A DNA stretch of 64,000 nt from an uncultured bacterium (lineage in GTDB: Bacteria; Verrucomicrobiota; Kiritimatiellia; CAIKKV01). Positions within the stretch are counted from its first letter, which is position 1. Each line of letters begins with the position of its first letter. The stretch lies in contig CALHRZ010000023.1 in NCBI GenBank assembly GCA_938038445.1, forward strand, positions 48,156-112,155, in the 5' to 3' direction. Made by a program: the position numbers and the translations under genes. Under the pieces are notes generated by a model, which was not told where the DNA came from, searched no databases, and was given only the letters and a program-made list of their open reading frames with translations. Of the stretch, positions 43,844 through 52,522 are shown one piece after another.

Positions 43844-44793
43844 AAACAGCAGCGGTGGAACAGGCGGCCCAAATAATTCGAGAGGGGGGAATTGCCGCAT
43901 TTCCAACGGAGACGGTTTACGGTTTAGGGGCCGACGCCTTTCAACCGTTCGCCGTGGCGCGAATTTTCGAGGTTAAACGGCGCCCCTTTTTTGATCCGTT
44001 AATCGTTCATATTGCGCGGCGGGAGGACATTTCGGGGTTGGTCCGCGAGTGGCCGGAGGAAGCGGAAACGCTCATGGACCGTTTCTGGCCGGGGCCTTTG
44101 ACCCTTGTGCTTCCCAAGACTGACCGGATTCCCGACATTGTGACAGCTGGGCTTCCAACCGTTGGGATTCGGATGCCTCGCCATCCGTTGGCGCTCGAAC
44201 TGGTTCGGCGGGCAGGGGGAGCGATTGCAGCGCCGAGCGCGAACCGATTTGGCCGGACCAGTCCGACCACGGCTGCCCATGTCCGCGAGCAATTGGGCAA
44301 CGGCGTGGATTTCATTCTGGACGGAGGTCCATGCGAGGTAGGAGTGGAGTCCACGATCCTTACGTTCGAGGAAGGAAGGCCGGTGCTTCTTAGGCCGGGG
44401 GGCACACCGCTCGAGGAAATCGAAGAGGCGATTGGGCCGGTGCGTAAGGGGTCGGTCGCCTTTGGCTCACGGCCCCAGGCGCCGGGGATGCTTGAGCGGC
44501 ACTATGCCACCCATACGCCGCTTTGGGTGATTCCCGAGGGCGGGCCGCCTCCGACGGAAAGGGGCCGCTGGGGATTGTTGGCCTTTCGAAGGGCGCGTGA
44601 GGGATATGCGGCCGTAGAGATTCTCACTCCTTGCGGCGATTTGCGCGAAGCGGCCGCGCGGCTTTTTGCCGCCATGCGGCGACTGGATGAGGAGGGTTTA
44701 GACGCCATCGCGGCGGAATTGGTTACTGACCATGGGTTGGGCCGAGCGATCAATGATCGGCTTTTACGGGCGGCGGCGCGACAAACTGCATAA
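43840..44793 (+). CDS. tsaC: L-threonylcarbamoyladenylate synthase, Sua5 type
   Basis: 317 residues, the long Sua5/YwlC form. It makes threonylcarbamoyl-AMP for the t6A37 tRNA modification. The YrdC domain shows GGIAAFPTETVYGLGADAF, KRRPFFDPLIVHI (KxRP), WPGPLTLVL, GIRMPRHPLA and PSANRFGRTSPTTA; the C-terminal Sua5 domain starts with APGMLERHYATHTPL (about 225-240). Start ATG 43840 overlaps the purN stop. Its last 44 bp overlap the convergent hydrolase gene. Confidence 0.93.
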   Translation: MKTAAVEQAAQIIREGGIAAFPTETVYGLGADAFQPFAVARIFEVKRRPFFDPLIVHIARREDISGLVREWPEEAETLMDRFWPGPLTLVLPKTDRIPDIVTAGLPTVGIRMPRHPLALELVRRAGGAIAAPSANRFGRTSPTTAAHVREQLGNGVDFILDGGPCEVGVESTILTFEEGRPVLLRPGGTPLEEIEEAIGPVRKGSVAFGSRPQAPGMLERHYATHTPLWVIPEGGPPPTERGRWGLLAFRRAREGYAAVEILTPCGDLREAAARLFAAMRRLDEEGLDAIAAELVTDHGLGRAINDRLLRAAARQTA

Positions 44794-45598
44794 CTTCTTG
44801 CCACCAAGGCAGAGCAGGATGGGAGGGCCAGGAATTGTGGCCGGCCGAAGGAAAGACCCAGAGTCTTTTGGGCTCCTGCCGTTCTTCATAGAGGCGTTGG
44901 GTGTGATCGGGGGGAATGATCTCATCCCGGCCTGCCATGAGGATGGCCACGGGGCCTTGGAAGGCCGCCAGTGCGGCCGCATTATCGAACCGGTCCCGCA
45001 CAAAGAGTCGGACAGGGAGAAAAGGATAAAGGCGGTTCGCCAGTGTTGGCAGATCGTACCATGGGGTTACGAGCACCAGTCCGGTGGCGGGAACCTCGGG
45101 GCGGGCTGCCACCCCGGCTGCTACGGCGGCCCCGAGCGATTCTCCCCAGAGAACGAGGGGGCCGCTAAACGCCTGAAGGGCGGCAAGGGCGGTTCGGGCG
45201 CCCTCTTCGACGAGCGATGGTTCACTCGGCCGTCCCGGCCGCGCTCCATACCCCGGGTATTCGGCCAGCACCACACGCCAACCGAGGGGTTCCAGTGCCT
45301 CGGGATAGTAAAAGCGGTCAGAGGCAGAGCCGGCGTTTCCGTGGAAGACCACGACAATGCCGCGGGGATGAGGAATGGGATCGGTCGAAACCAGTGCTTG
45401 ATAGTCGGTTCCCTCTGTGGGCCAGAGCTTTAGCCCGGAACGACGGGCGGCGCGGTGGGCCGTTTCGAGGGGAAAGCGGTCGGCGGGAAAGAGACTCATG
45501 CGGTAGAACGCGGACCCGGCCAAGGCGAGCGCGCCTGCGATTCCGAGCAGGAGCAAAAGGATTCGGACGATCCGGATTCCGAACGCCACCGTCTCCAT
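44750..45598 (-). CDS. membrane-anchored alpha/beta hydrolase
   Basis: 282 residues; ATG 45598 precedes a signal anchor (RIVRILLLLLGIAGALALAG). The catalytic triad is visible: Ser in LWGESLGAAVA, Asp in MAGRDEIIPP and His in SAGHNSWPS; the oxyanion segment is VVFHGNAGSASD. This resembles YfhR/BAAT-type serine hydrolases of unknown substrate. It is the last gene of a seven-gene leftward operon and its 3' end overlaps tsaC by 44 bp. Confidence 0.85.
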   Translation of the reverse strand: METVAFGIRIVRILLLLLGIAGALALAGSAFYRMSLFPADRFPLETAHRAARRSGLKLWPTEGTDYQALVSTDPIPHPRGIVVVFHGNAGSASDRFYYPEALEPLGWRVVLAEYPGYGARPGRPSEPSLVEEGARTALAALQAFSGPLVLWGESLGAAVAAGVAARPEVPATGLVLVTPWYDLPTLANRLYPFLPVRLFVRDRFDNAAALAAFQGPVAILMAGRDEIIPPDHTQRLYEERQEPKRLWVFPSAGHNSWPSHPALPWWQEVMQFVAPPPVKADH

Positions 45599-45602
45599 GG
45601 TT

Positions 45603-46562
45603 TTAACGTACGACACTTCGGCGGGATGGAAAAGGCAAAAGTCGGCGGCGGAGCAAGGATAGAAGGAACAGAGGAATGAAGCCAGCCCAGAAGAACAAGC
45701 GGGGACCTGAAATCGGAAGGGGCGGCGAGGCAGAACGGACCAAGTTCCAGAACAAAACCAACAACGCCAGCCAGACGGCCGCGGTGTTGGCAAAGGGATC
45801 GTGGGCATGGAACCGTTGGAAGCCGGGATCGCGCTGCCGTCGGAAGGGCCAGCGAACAGCGCATCCCAGGAAGCCGAGTTGGTCGCTGAGCACATGGGCT
45901 GCAAGGGCAAAGAAAGCGATCAGGCCAAGCCGGAGGCTGCCCCCTAACGCGGCCAGGATTCCGGAAAGAGCCGCGAGGCCGAGGCTATGGCTCCAACATC
46001 GGTGCCAAGGGAGAAAATCCACTTGCACGCCCCGTTCGCCCAGAGGCGTCAGAAGGAGTGTGGGTCCTTCGAAGGAGGCGACGTGGATTCGGGCCTCATA
46101 CCCGATCACGAGGGGGAAATCGAGCGGAACGAATAAAGGCGTGTGTGTTTCCACGTCTTGTTTGCGAAGGAACGAACCCTCGGTTGTGGCATCCGGCAGA
46201 AGGCGCGCCTCGATGCCCCCTGCCGCGACCAGACGGATTTCATAGGGTTGCCATTTGTCAGGGCCGAGCCGCATCGAATGGAGTTGAACGGTGAGAGGTT
46301 TCCGGCGTTTTTGCGCCTCGCGCATTGCGAGCGCGAGTCCTTCCGCCACCATCCGCATGTCGGGTTCGAGGGGGTCGGGAATGATCTGAACTTGACGGGG
46401 AGCGAGGAAACGGATCACTTTGAAATCGAGCAGATCCGGCAGAAGTCCGAAGAACCCCCCGGCGAGCATCGGCCAGGGGTTTCCCGCAGCCGCTTGGCGG
46501 ACGGTTTCCGGAAAACAGGAAGCGACGGCGAGGCCGATGGCGTAATGGGCGATTCCTTTCAC
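45603..46562 (-). CDS. YdjM/DUF457-type membrane-bound metal-dependent hydrolase
   Basis: 319 residues from GTG 46562, overlapping the previous stop (GTGA). Conserved His residues of the YdjM family are seen: KGIAHYAIGLAVASCF at the start, HRCWSHSLGLAAL (about 187-199) and HVLSDQLGFLG (223-233). Several membrane segments surround them. An inserted soluble, beta-rich part (about 50-185, VQLHSMRLGPDKW ... VDFLPW) is longer than usual. The family is LexA-regulated in E. coli (ydjM) but the biochemical role is unknown. It is part of the envelope-type operon. Confidence 0.78.
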   Translation of the reverse strand: MKGIAHYAIGLAVASCFPETVRQAAAGNPWPMLAGGFFGLLPDLLDFKVIRFLAPRQVQIIPDPLEPDMRMVAEGLALAMREAQKRRKPLTVQLHSMRLGPDKWQPYEIRLVAAGGIEARLLPDATTEGSFLRKQDVETHTPLFVPLDFPLVIGYEARIHVASFEGPTLLLTPLGERGVQVDFLPWHRCWSHSLGLAALSGILAALGGSLRLGLIAFFALAAHVLSDQLGFLGCAVRWPFRRQRDPGFQRFHAHDPFANTAAVWLALLVLFWNLVRSASPPLPISGPRLFFWAGFIPLFLLSLLRRRLLPFPSRRSVVR

Positions 46563-47842
46563 AACGGGGAGTTTCCCGAAAGGGCGAATGCCGTCGGCAA
46601 CAAGATGACGCCCAGCAGGTGGACGCGGCGGCATCGGAATAAAATCGGGAGGAAGCCGATGGACGTTGCGAGGGACAGGAGAGCGAGGCCGGGAAGCGCC
46701 GTTGTCGCGGCGATGAGGGCGGTGAGAAGAGTCAGCGAGAAGATCAGGAGGCATCGGCGCGCGGGGAGGGTCTGGGTTCGGCGTAAAAGCCAGAGACCCA
46801 CCGGTTCGATGAGGAGAAAGGAAAGTCCGGTTGCAACCAGCAACGCGGAAGGGAGCAGGAAAGAAAGAGCGGGAAGGTCGCGGGGAACATAGGCCAAGAG
46901 ATTCCAGGCGGCGCTGCCGCGGATGAGCCCGAACTCCGGGGCGCCGAACAAAAGCAGTGTGCCTCCGTAGTACACCATTCGGGCGGCTCCTTGAGCCGCA
47001 AGAAAGGAACGGCGGTCGGAGGAGGCGATGGCCTGGTTGGCCATCCAGGCGCCGACGCCGCCGGAGAGCGCCGGGAGGAGAATGGCGAGCCAGCCGCCGG
47101 CGGCTCCGGCCAGCGCTCCTTTGATCCAGGGCAGAAGCGGAAAAGAACGGGCGGAAGGGCTCTGGGGGACCGGAGGGGAGGAACCTCCTATCGCGAGAAG
47201 GAGCGAAGGCACGCTGAAAAGACCTGCGAAAACAGGCATGAGCGAAAGCCCGGCCTTGTGAGGAGGGAGGAAGGGGCGGCTCCAAAGCAGGAGTCCCAAC
47301 AGCCCCGAGAGGGTAAAGGAAGCCAACGCCGCGAGCGAAGGGCCTGCAGCGTCCACTGCGCTACGCCAGCCCGGGGCGGTGAAGGATTGCCCGGGATGCC
47401 ATTCGGAGAAGAGAAGGAAAAGAATGATGGCCCAGAGCATCCAATGGAAGTGGGGACGCAGGATCGGGAGCAGAAGCGGCAGAAACGGCCGGGCGGCATA
47501 TCCTGCGGCCACAAGCAACAAGGCGCCAGCCAGTGCCCCTGCTGCTGCGCTGTTCAGTGCACTTTGGCTTTGGCCCTGGCGGTAGGTGGCAGCGCCGGCG
47601 GGAAGAAATAGAAAGGTGCTTTCATCCGGCACGGTCAAGACCAGCGCCGGCAAGAGGCCGGCTACCGTCCAGGCCCCGATGGCGGTGGCCAATCCGGTGG
47701 CCAGGGCGTAGGGAGGGAGCGATCCGGCCAGGAGAGGAAGCGGCGCCAGAAGGAGATAGACATGCACGCCGGGTAGGCAGCCGCAAAGGAATCCGACCAA
47801 AAGGCCTAGAAAAAGGGCAATCCACAGCGTCAGGAGGTTCAT
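46559..47842 (-). CDS. TctA-like polytopic membrane protein (COG1784-like)
   Basis: 427 residues from ATG 47842, overlapping the upstream stop (ATGA). About ten hydrophobic segments. The opening LFLGLLVGFLCGCLPGVHVY resembles the GxxxGxxPGxHV motif of TctA-family proteins, especially the archaeal-type group COG1784, and AWTVAGLLPALVLTVPDES follows with a PDxxS-like loop. True TctA proteins work with TctB and a periplasmic TctC; none are here. Its neighbours encode an OB-fold protein and CorC-like proteins, so a membrane-remodelling or ion-related role is as likely as tricarboxylate transport. Confidence 0.65.
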   Translation of the reverse strand: MNLLTLWIALFLGLLVGFLCGCLPGVHVYLLLAPLPLLAGSLPPYALATGLATAIGAWTVAGLLPALVLTVPDESTFLFLPAGAATYRQGQSQSALNSAAAGALAGALLLVAAGYAARPFLPLLLPILRPHFHWMLWAIILFLLFSEWHPGQSFTAPGWRSAVDAAGPSLAALASFTLSGLLGLLLWSRPFLPPHKAGLSLMPVFAGLFSVPSLLLAIGGSSPPVPQSPSARSFPLLPWIKGALAGAAGGWLAILLPALSGGVGAWMANQAIASSDRRSFLAAQGAARMVYYGGTLLLFGAPEFGLIRGSAAWNLLAYVPRDLPALSFLLPSALLVATGLSFLLIEPVGLWLLRRTQTLPARRCLLIFSLTLLTALIAATTALPGLALLSLATSIGFLPILFRCRRVHLLGVILLPTAFALSGNSPL

Positions 47843-48348
47843 GGATGAGGACCCACGATCACGTCGGTTTCCTTTTGAACGAAAAGCACGGGCGATTCGC
47901 CCGCGCGCCACTGAAGACGGCCGACGACGTGGACAGGGACGGATGGAGGGGAGGACTCTTCGCTACGGAGCGCCGTTTGGATTGCTTCAGCCGTCTTCCC
48001 CTGAGCCACGAGGCGAACGCTTTGGCCATTTTCTTCGATCGTGAGGCGAAGCCATGGCTGGCCGGACCGGGAGCGGCCGTGGCGGGGGGGAGCGGAGAGG
48101 AGACCGGTTGTTCGGATCCGAGCGCCATGCATTGCGGGCTGCAGATCGGCGAGCGGGACGGTCGGAATCGCAAGCCGATGGCGAAAAATCGCAAGGAGAA
48201 CCAAGCCGAGAATGGCCGTGCCAAGTGCCAGAAAACGCAGGATCCGAAGGGAGAGAAGTCCGGCCGCAGGGGTATCGCAGTAGGGGCAGTGATCGGAGGG
48301 ACCGATAAACCGTTCGCAGGAAAAACAATATCCCGGCCGCGCCGGCAT
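47839..48348 (-). CDS. zinc-ribbon, single-TM, OB-fold-like protein
   Basis: 169 residues from ATG 48348, preceded by GGGAG. The N-terminus holds CFSCERFIGPSDHCPYC, a CxxC...CxxC zinc ribbon, then a membrane segment (FLALGTAILGLVLLAIF, about 37-53), then a beta-rich domain (GARIRTTGLLSAPP ... RLVAQGKTAEAIQTAL ... VHVVGRLQWRAGESPVLFV) that looks like an OB fold of the tRNA-anticodon-binding/NfeD-like type. It could be a nucleic-acid-binding or regulatory membrane protein. No known family was identified. The gene lies 2 bp after one gene and overlaps the next by four bases. Confidence 0.7.
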   Translation of the reverse strand: MPARPGYCFSCERFIGPSDHCPYCDTPAAGLLSLRILRFLALGTAILGLVLLAIFRHRLAIPTVPLADLQPAMHGARIRTTGLLSAPPRHGRSRSGQPWLRLTIEENGQSVRLVAQGKTAEAIQTALRSEESSPPSVPVHVVGRLQWRAGESPVLFVQKETDVIVGPHP

Positions 48349-48350
48349 GG

Positions 48351-49319
48351 TCAACTCCCTCCCAGAATCCGGCGGAGGATATCCTCGACGGTGAGAAGAC
48401 CGGCCAATTCGCCGTTAGCCTTCTGAACCAGGCATAGGGACTGGCGGGTTCGGCGCAGAAGAGGAAAGATGTCGAGAACCGGCACATCGTCGCGGACGAA
48501 CTGAGGCGGTTTCATCAGGCGTGAAAGAGGCGTGGAGCTGTCGGGGGTTTCGACCGGCATCAATTCAAAGAGGTTGACGACGCCGAGGCAATCCGTTCCG
48601 GTGGGATTGAGGACAGGGTAGGAGGCGAAGCCTGTTCGCGTGCTTTCCTGAAAAAAACGGGAGACGGGCGCATCGGCGGGGAGGGTTGCCATCCGGCTGC
48701 GGGGGGTCATGACCGCGGCGCAAGGAATTTTGGAGAGTTCCGTGACGCGTAACAGCATAAACCGCTGACGGGGAGAGAGGGCGCCTTCTTCGACGCTTTT
48801 TGCCGTCAGGTGGAGCAGGTCATCGCGGGTGATCAAGGGGATGCGTCGAACGGACTGCTCGGGGTCTCGTATGATCCGGTCGGTCACGCCGATCACCAAT
48901 TGGACGAGGGGACGGACAACGCGTTGGAGGACGGCGAAAAGCGGCACAAAAGGGGGGCATCGAACAAGGGGTTGGGCGCGGAACCAAGATTTTGGGAGAA
49001 ACTCGCAGAAGAGCAGCACGGCGATGGCCATGAAGGCACCGGCGATGGTTTCGCCGGAAACCGGATGAATTTTTGCGCCAAGCGATGCGGCCAATACGGA
49101 GGCGACCGTCATGCAGAAATTGGTGCCGAGAAGGGTGGTCCCCAGCAGGGCGGCCGGTTGTTCCAAAAGATTCTGGAGGGTGACGGCCCACGGCACCCCT
49201 TCTTCGGCCAGATGGCGGAGTTTCAGCCGGTTGATCGAGATCAGGCCGGTTTCAAAGCCGGAAAAGAAGGCGTTGCCGGTCATCGCGAGGAGGATAAGGA
49301 TGAGAAAACCGACGATCAT
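48351..49319 (-). CDS. CNNM/CorC-like protein (DUF21 plus CBS pair), divergent copy
   Basis: 322 residues from ATG 49319, overlapping the previous stop (ATGA). The DUF21 membrane domain is clear (FFSGFETGLISINRLKLRHLAEEG; LLGTNFCMTVASVLAASLGA; FCEFLPKSWFRAQP), followed by a CBS pair (VMTPRSRMATLPADAPVSRF; GELAGLLTVEDILRRIL). It lacks the C-terminal CorC/HlyC domain found in the upstream gene. CNNM/CorC proteins are linked to Mg2+ export or Co2+ resistance. Two adjacent, unequal copies suggest a heteromeric complex. Confidence 0.88.
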   Translation of the reverse strand: MIVGFLILILLAMTGNAFFSGFETGLISINRLKLRHLAEEGVPWAVTLQNLLEQPAALLGTTLLGTNFCMTVASVLAASLGAKIHPVSGETIAGAFMAIAVLLFCEFLPKSWFRAQPLVRCPPFVPLFAVLQRVVRPLVQLVIGVTDRIIRDPEQSVRRIPLITRDDLLHLTAKSVEEGALSPRQRFMLLRVTELSKIPCAAVMTPRSRMATLPADAPVSRFFQESTRTGFASYPVLNPTGTDCLGVVNLFELMPVETPDSSTPLSRLMKPPQFVRDDVPVLDIFPLLRRTRQSLCLVQKANGELAGLLTVEDILRRILGGS

Positions 49320-50566
49320 GGGGTCGAGGGGGTCTCCGAGGGAGGTTCGATAATTTTTTCGAGCAGAATAGTCCGGATTCGGCGCTTGCGGATCTCCAAC
49401 ACGGTGGCCCGACACTGCTGGGCTTCAATCATTTCGCCGGCTTTGGGCAGATGTTCCGCTTTTTCTGTGAACCAGCCGGCGATCCGGTCGGCTCCTTCCG
49501 CCGAAAGGCGAAGATCCAGTGCTTCGTTGACATCCTCGATGCTCGTATTGCCGTCTACTTTCCATCGGTTCGGCCCGGCCGATACGATCGCCGGTTGGTC
49601 CTGGCCGAGGTCCGGCATGATCTCATCCAAAATGTCTTCGCGCGTGATGATCCCGTCGGTTCCTCCGTATTCATCAATGACAACGGCGATGTGAATTCCT
49701 TCCTGTTGAAAAAGGGTTAGGATGTGATCGAGGGGCATGGTATCGGGGACGAAGAAATGGGGAATCATGCATTTTTGGAGATTGCCGGCATCGTTGGAAT
49801 AGAGGAAGCGGGGGGCATTGAGGAAGCCTTCGATCTGGTCGAGAGAGCCGCGGTAGGCGGGGACATAGCGGCAGGCGGCTTTTCGGACCGTTTCGCGCCA
49901 TGTTTCCGGGGGGTCTTCAAGGTCGAGGCCGAGGACGTCGGGCCGCGGGACCATGACTTCGCGGGCTTCGATTTTTTCGAGGCGGAGGATACCGTCCATC
50001 ATCGCACTTTCCTCGAGATGGAGAACCCCATCCTGTTCCCCGACATCGACGAGCGTTCGGAGTTCTTCGGCGGAAAGGGGACTGGGCCGATGGGAGAAGT
50101 GGATTTCGAAGGGGCGGGTTAGCCGCAGGAGGGCCCATCGGAAGGGGGCGAGAACACGGACGGCGGTGAGAAGAAAAGGCAGAACGCGGACCGCCCATTT
50201 TTCCGAGTGGCGGATAGCGAGGCGTTTGGGGACGAGTTCCCCAAAAATGATGAGGAGAAAGGTCATGGTTGCGATGGCAATTGGCTCCGCGTTCCCTGGG
50301 GCAAGGGAGCGGACAATGACGTAGCCCAACCCGGCGGCTGCGATGTTGACGAAGGTGTTGCCGATCAGAATTGTCGAAAGGGGGAGAGCCGGATGGGCGA
50401 GAAGCTGCTCGAGGAGGCGAGCGGCCTTGGGGTTGCTCCGGCCGATGCGGTGGAGGTGAAGGGGATTGAGGGAAAAGAGCGCCGTTTCCGAACCGCTGAA
50501 GGTGGCGGAAAGAGACAAGAGGACAAGCAGAAGAACAAAGTGGACCGAGAAAAGGAGGGGGTTCAT
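49316..50566 (-). CDS. CNNM/CorC (HlyC) family protein with C-terminal CorC domain
   Basis: 416 residues from ATG 50566. DUF21: ATFSGSETALFSLNPLHLHRI, LIGNTFVNIAAAGLGYVIV, IIFGELVPKRLAIRHSEKW. CBS pair: EVMVPRPDVLGLDLEDPPE and VIDEYGGTDGIITREDILDEI. The C-terminal CorC_HlyC domain begins near residue 335 (RWKVDGNTSIEDVNEALDL). This full-length form matches Mg2+/Co2+ efflux proteins such as YfjD/CorC. It is preceded by the LolA-like gene 23 bp upstream and overlaps the truncated CorC-like gene. Confidence 0.93.
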   Translation of the reverse strand: MNPLLFSVHFVLLLVLLSLSATFSGSETALFSLNPLHLHRIGRSNPKAARLLEQLLAHPALPLSTILIGNTFVNIAAAGLGYVIVRSLAPGNAEPIAIATMTFLLIIFGELVPKRLAIRHSEKWAVRVLPFLLTAVRVLAPFRWALLRLTRPFEIHFSHRPSPLSAEELRTLVDVGEQDGVLHLEESAMMDGILRLEKIEAREVMVPRPDVLGLDLEDPPETWRETVRKAACRYVPAYRGSLDQIEGFLNAPRFLYSNDAGNLQKCMIPHFFVPDTMPLDHILTLFQQEGIHIAVVIDEYGGTDGIITREDILDEIMPDLGQDQPAIVSAGPNRWKVDGNTSIEDVNEALDLRLSAEGADRIAGWFTEKAEHLPKAGEMIEAQQCRATVLEIRKRRIRTILLEKIIEPPSETPSTP

Positions 50567-50589
50567 AGGAACGCCGCCAATCCGATGGA

Positions 50590-51369
50590 TCAGGGGCGAA
50601 GGACGGCTCCTTGGGGTTTATCCACCGCCTCCATTCGCAGGGAGGTGCGCAATCGTTCCTTCAGCGAAGTCGCGTCGAGGTCCTTCACCATCCACTCCCC
50701 GTCCATTTTCATGATGCTTTTGACGCTGAGCCGCCGGAGGGGGATTTCCTCGGGGCCGTATCCCTCGGCGCGGAGGAGAAAGAGATGCTGCCGGTCAATC
50801 CAGAGGCGGACTTTTGCATAAGGGGAACGTTCGCCGGGGCTAGGCATTGCTTCGACGATAAAGCATGGCCGGTCGAGGATCGTTTCCTCGCCAATCAGGA
50901 CAGCCGGTCGCCACCAGAGGAAGGACAAGCTGATGTCAAACCACGTGACGTCGGTTCCCTGAATGACTTCGGTGGGATCGGGGGTGGGGGCGTCTGCGAG
51001 GGGGTATCCGCGGGCATAATGCCAACGGGGTGGGGTGCCGGCGGGGCGAACAATTGTCATTTGCTCGACCTCTCCGCCGAAGAGATTCATGAAGGTGTAC
51101 CGGGCTCTGGGAGGGGTTGCGCCGTATTCCAGAACAAGCTGGACGCGGCCCCGTCGTTCGGGGTTGCCTTCGCGAGGGTCGGCCCGATATTCCCCGCTGA
51201 TTTGGAGCGGGTCGGGGGGCAAGCGGAGGAGGACGGCATCGAGAAGCGCGTCGGCAGGACTTGGGATAGGGTCAGGGGACGAGGCAGGAGGTGCCTCCAT
51301 GTCCTCAGCTTCGAGAGGGGGGCAAACGAACAGCGAGGCGGCCAAAAGCATATAGAACGTTTTGAGCAT
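50590..51369 (-). CDS. LolA-like outer-membrane lipoprotein-sorting protein
   Basis: 259 residues; ATG 51369 gives a signal peptide (MLKTFYMLLAASLFVCPPLE). The mature part has the LolA/LppX-like layout: a strand-rich domain (QISGEYRADPREGN; VQLVLEYGATPPRARYTF), a hydrophobic loop, DISLSFLWWRP, and RVKLRIDRQH-like KVRLWIDRQHLFLLRAEGYG followed by RRLSVKSIMKMDGEWMVKDL. Such proteins sit in the periplasm and carry lipoproteins to the outer membrane, implying a Gram-negative envelope. First gene of the seven-gene operon, divergent from the MBL gene with 68 bp between them. Confidence 0.75.
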   Translation of the reverse strand: MLKTFYMLLAASLFVCPPLEAEDMEAPPASSPDPIPSPADALLDAVLLRLPPDPLQISGEYRADPREGNPERRGRVQLVLEYGATPPRARYTFMNLFGGEVEQMTIVRPAGTPPRWHYARGYPLADAPTPDPTEVIQGTDVTWFDISLSFLWWRPAVLIGEETILDRPCFIVEAMPSPGERSPYAKVRLWIDRQHLFLLRAEGYGPEEIPLRRLSVKSIMKMDGEWMVKDLDATSLKERLRTSLRMEAVDKPQGAVLRP

Positions 51370-51437
51370 TGGCAATGTAGGGGAAAGATAGAGGAAAAGG
51401 TTGAAAGTTGCAAGGGTTTTCCGATAATGCGGGGGTG

Positions 51438-52208
51438 ATGAGAGCGACGTTTCTGGGGACCGGCACATCGGTGGGCGTTCCGATGATCGGTTGCGAGTGT
51501 ACGGTTTGCCGTTCCTCCAATCCGAAAAACAGGCGGCGGCGTTCCAGTCTCTATCTGGTCGCCGCCGAGACGGCTCTCTTGGTAGATACACCTCCTGATC
51601 TGCGCGATCAGGCGCTCGAGTATGGGGTGCAGCGGGTGGATGCGGTGCTTTATACCCATGCCCATGCCGATCATGTGTTTGGGTTCGATGATTTGCGGCG
51701 GTTCAACACCCTGCAGGGAGGAGTGATTCCCGCTTACGGACATCCGGAAACCCTGGCTGAAATTCGGAGGATTTTCGATTATGCCTTTCGACCGCAACCG
51801 GAGGGTGTGTATCGGCCGAGGGTTGCGCTGCATCCCGTGGAGGGAAGTTTTTCCATTGGACCTTTTTTGATTGAACCGGTTCCGGTCTGGCATGGGGGGA
51901 TTGCGACGGTGGGATACCGGTTGGAAGCGGCGGGGCGGACCCTGGGATACGTTCCCGACTGTTTGGCCATGGAGGAGGAGTCCTATCGGCATTTTCACGG
52001 GGTGGATATCATGGTGTTGGATGCGCTCCGTCACACGCCGCACCTCACGCACGCCCATCTGGAAGCGAGTCTGGCCATGTTGGCGCGGATCGGCGCCCGG
52101 AAGTCGCTGTTGACCCACATGTGCCATGATATGGATCATGAAGTCGTGCAATCGGAACTTCCGGCGGGAGTGGAATTGGCGTGGGACGGACTGGTGGTCG
52201 AATGGTGA
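51438..52208 (+). CDS. PhnP-like metallo-beta-lactamase-fold phosphodiesterase
   Basis: 256 residues; ATG 51438 (MRATFLGTGTSVGVP) is the family N-terminus. GCECTVCRSSNPKNRRRRSS corresponds to the structural Zn site (CxCxxC) of PhnP-like enzymes, followed by VDTPPDLRDQAL and the metal motif HAHADHVFGFDDL. Later ligands are WHGG (His) and PDC (Asp), with a final His in LTHMCHDMDH. PhnP-type enzymes hydrolyse cyclic phosphodiesters. No C-P lyase genes are nearby, so the true substrate is unknown. Confidence 0.88.
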   Translation: MRATFLGTGTSVGVPMIGCECTVCRSSNPKNRRRRSSLYLVAAETALLVDTPPDLRDQALEYGVQRVDAVLYTHAHADHVFGFDDLRRFNTLQGGVIPAYGHPETLAEIRRIFDYAFRPQPEGVYRPRVALHPVEGSFSIGPFLIEPVPVWHGGIATVGYRLEAAGRTLGYVPDCLAMEEESYRHFHGVDIMVLDALRHTPHLTHAHLEASLAMLARIGARKSLLTHMCHDMDHEVVQSELPAGVELAWDGLVVEW

Positions 52209-52222
52209 GAAGAGGGGAGCGA

Positions 52223-52522
52223 ATGGGAGCGGGATGGATGAAAACCCTGCCGGGGGGCGTTGAGTTGACGGTTCGACTTACGCCGCGGGCTTCGCGGACG
52301 GGCGTTGCGGGCGAAACCGCAGAGGCATTGAGGATTACGGTTCAGGCGCCTCCCCTTGACGATCGGGCCAACTGCGCGTTGGTGGATTTTTTGGCCGATC
52401 GGTTGGCATGCGCCCGTAGCGCCGTGGTGGTGGCGGCAGGAGCGCGAGGGCGTCTGAAGCGGGTCCGCGTGGCGGGAATTACGGCGGAACAGGTGCGGCA
52501 GCGGTTGGGCATAACGGGCTGA
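52223..52522 (+). CDS. YggU/DUF167-family protein
   Basis: 99 residues; ATG 52223 is chosen for GAGGGGAG just upstream (ATG 52202 and 52238 are alternatives). LTVRLTPRASRTGVAG, LRITVQAPPLDDRANCALVDFL and VVVAAGARGRLKRVRVAG are the conserved YggU segments. The function is unknown across the family. It overlaps the end of the convergent TatD gene by 44 bp. Confidence 0.9.
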   Translation: MGAGWMKTLPGGVELTVRLTPRASRTGVAGETAEALRITVQAPPLDDRANCALVDFLADRLACARSAVVVAAGARGRLKRVRVAGITAEQVRQRLGITG

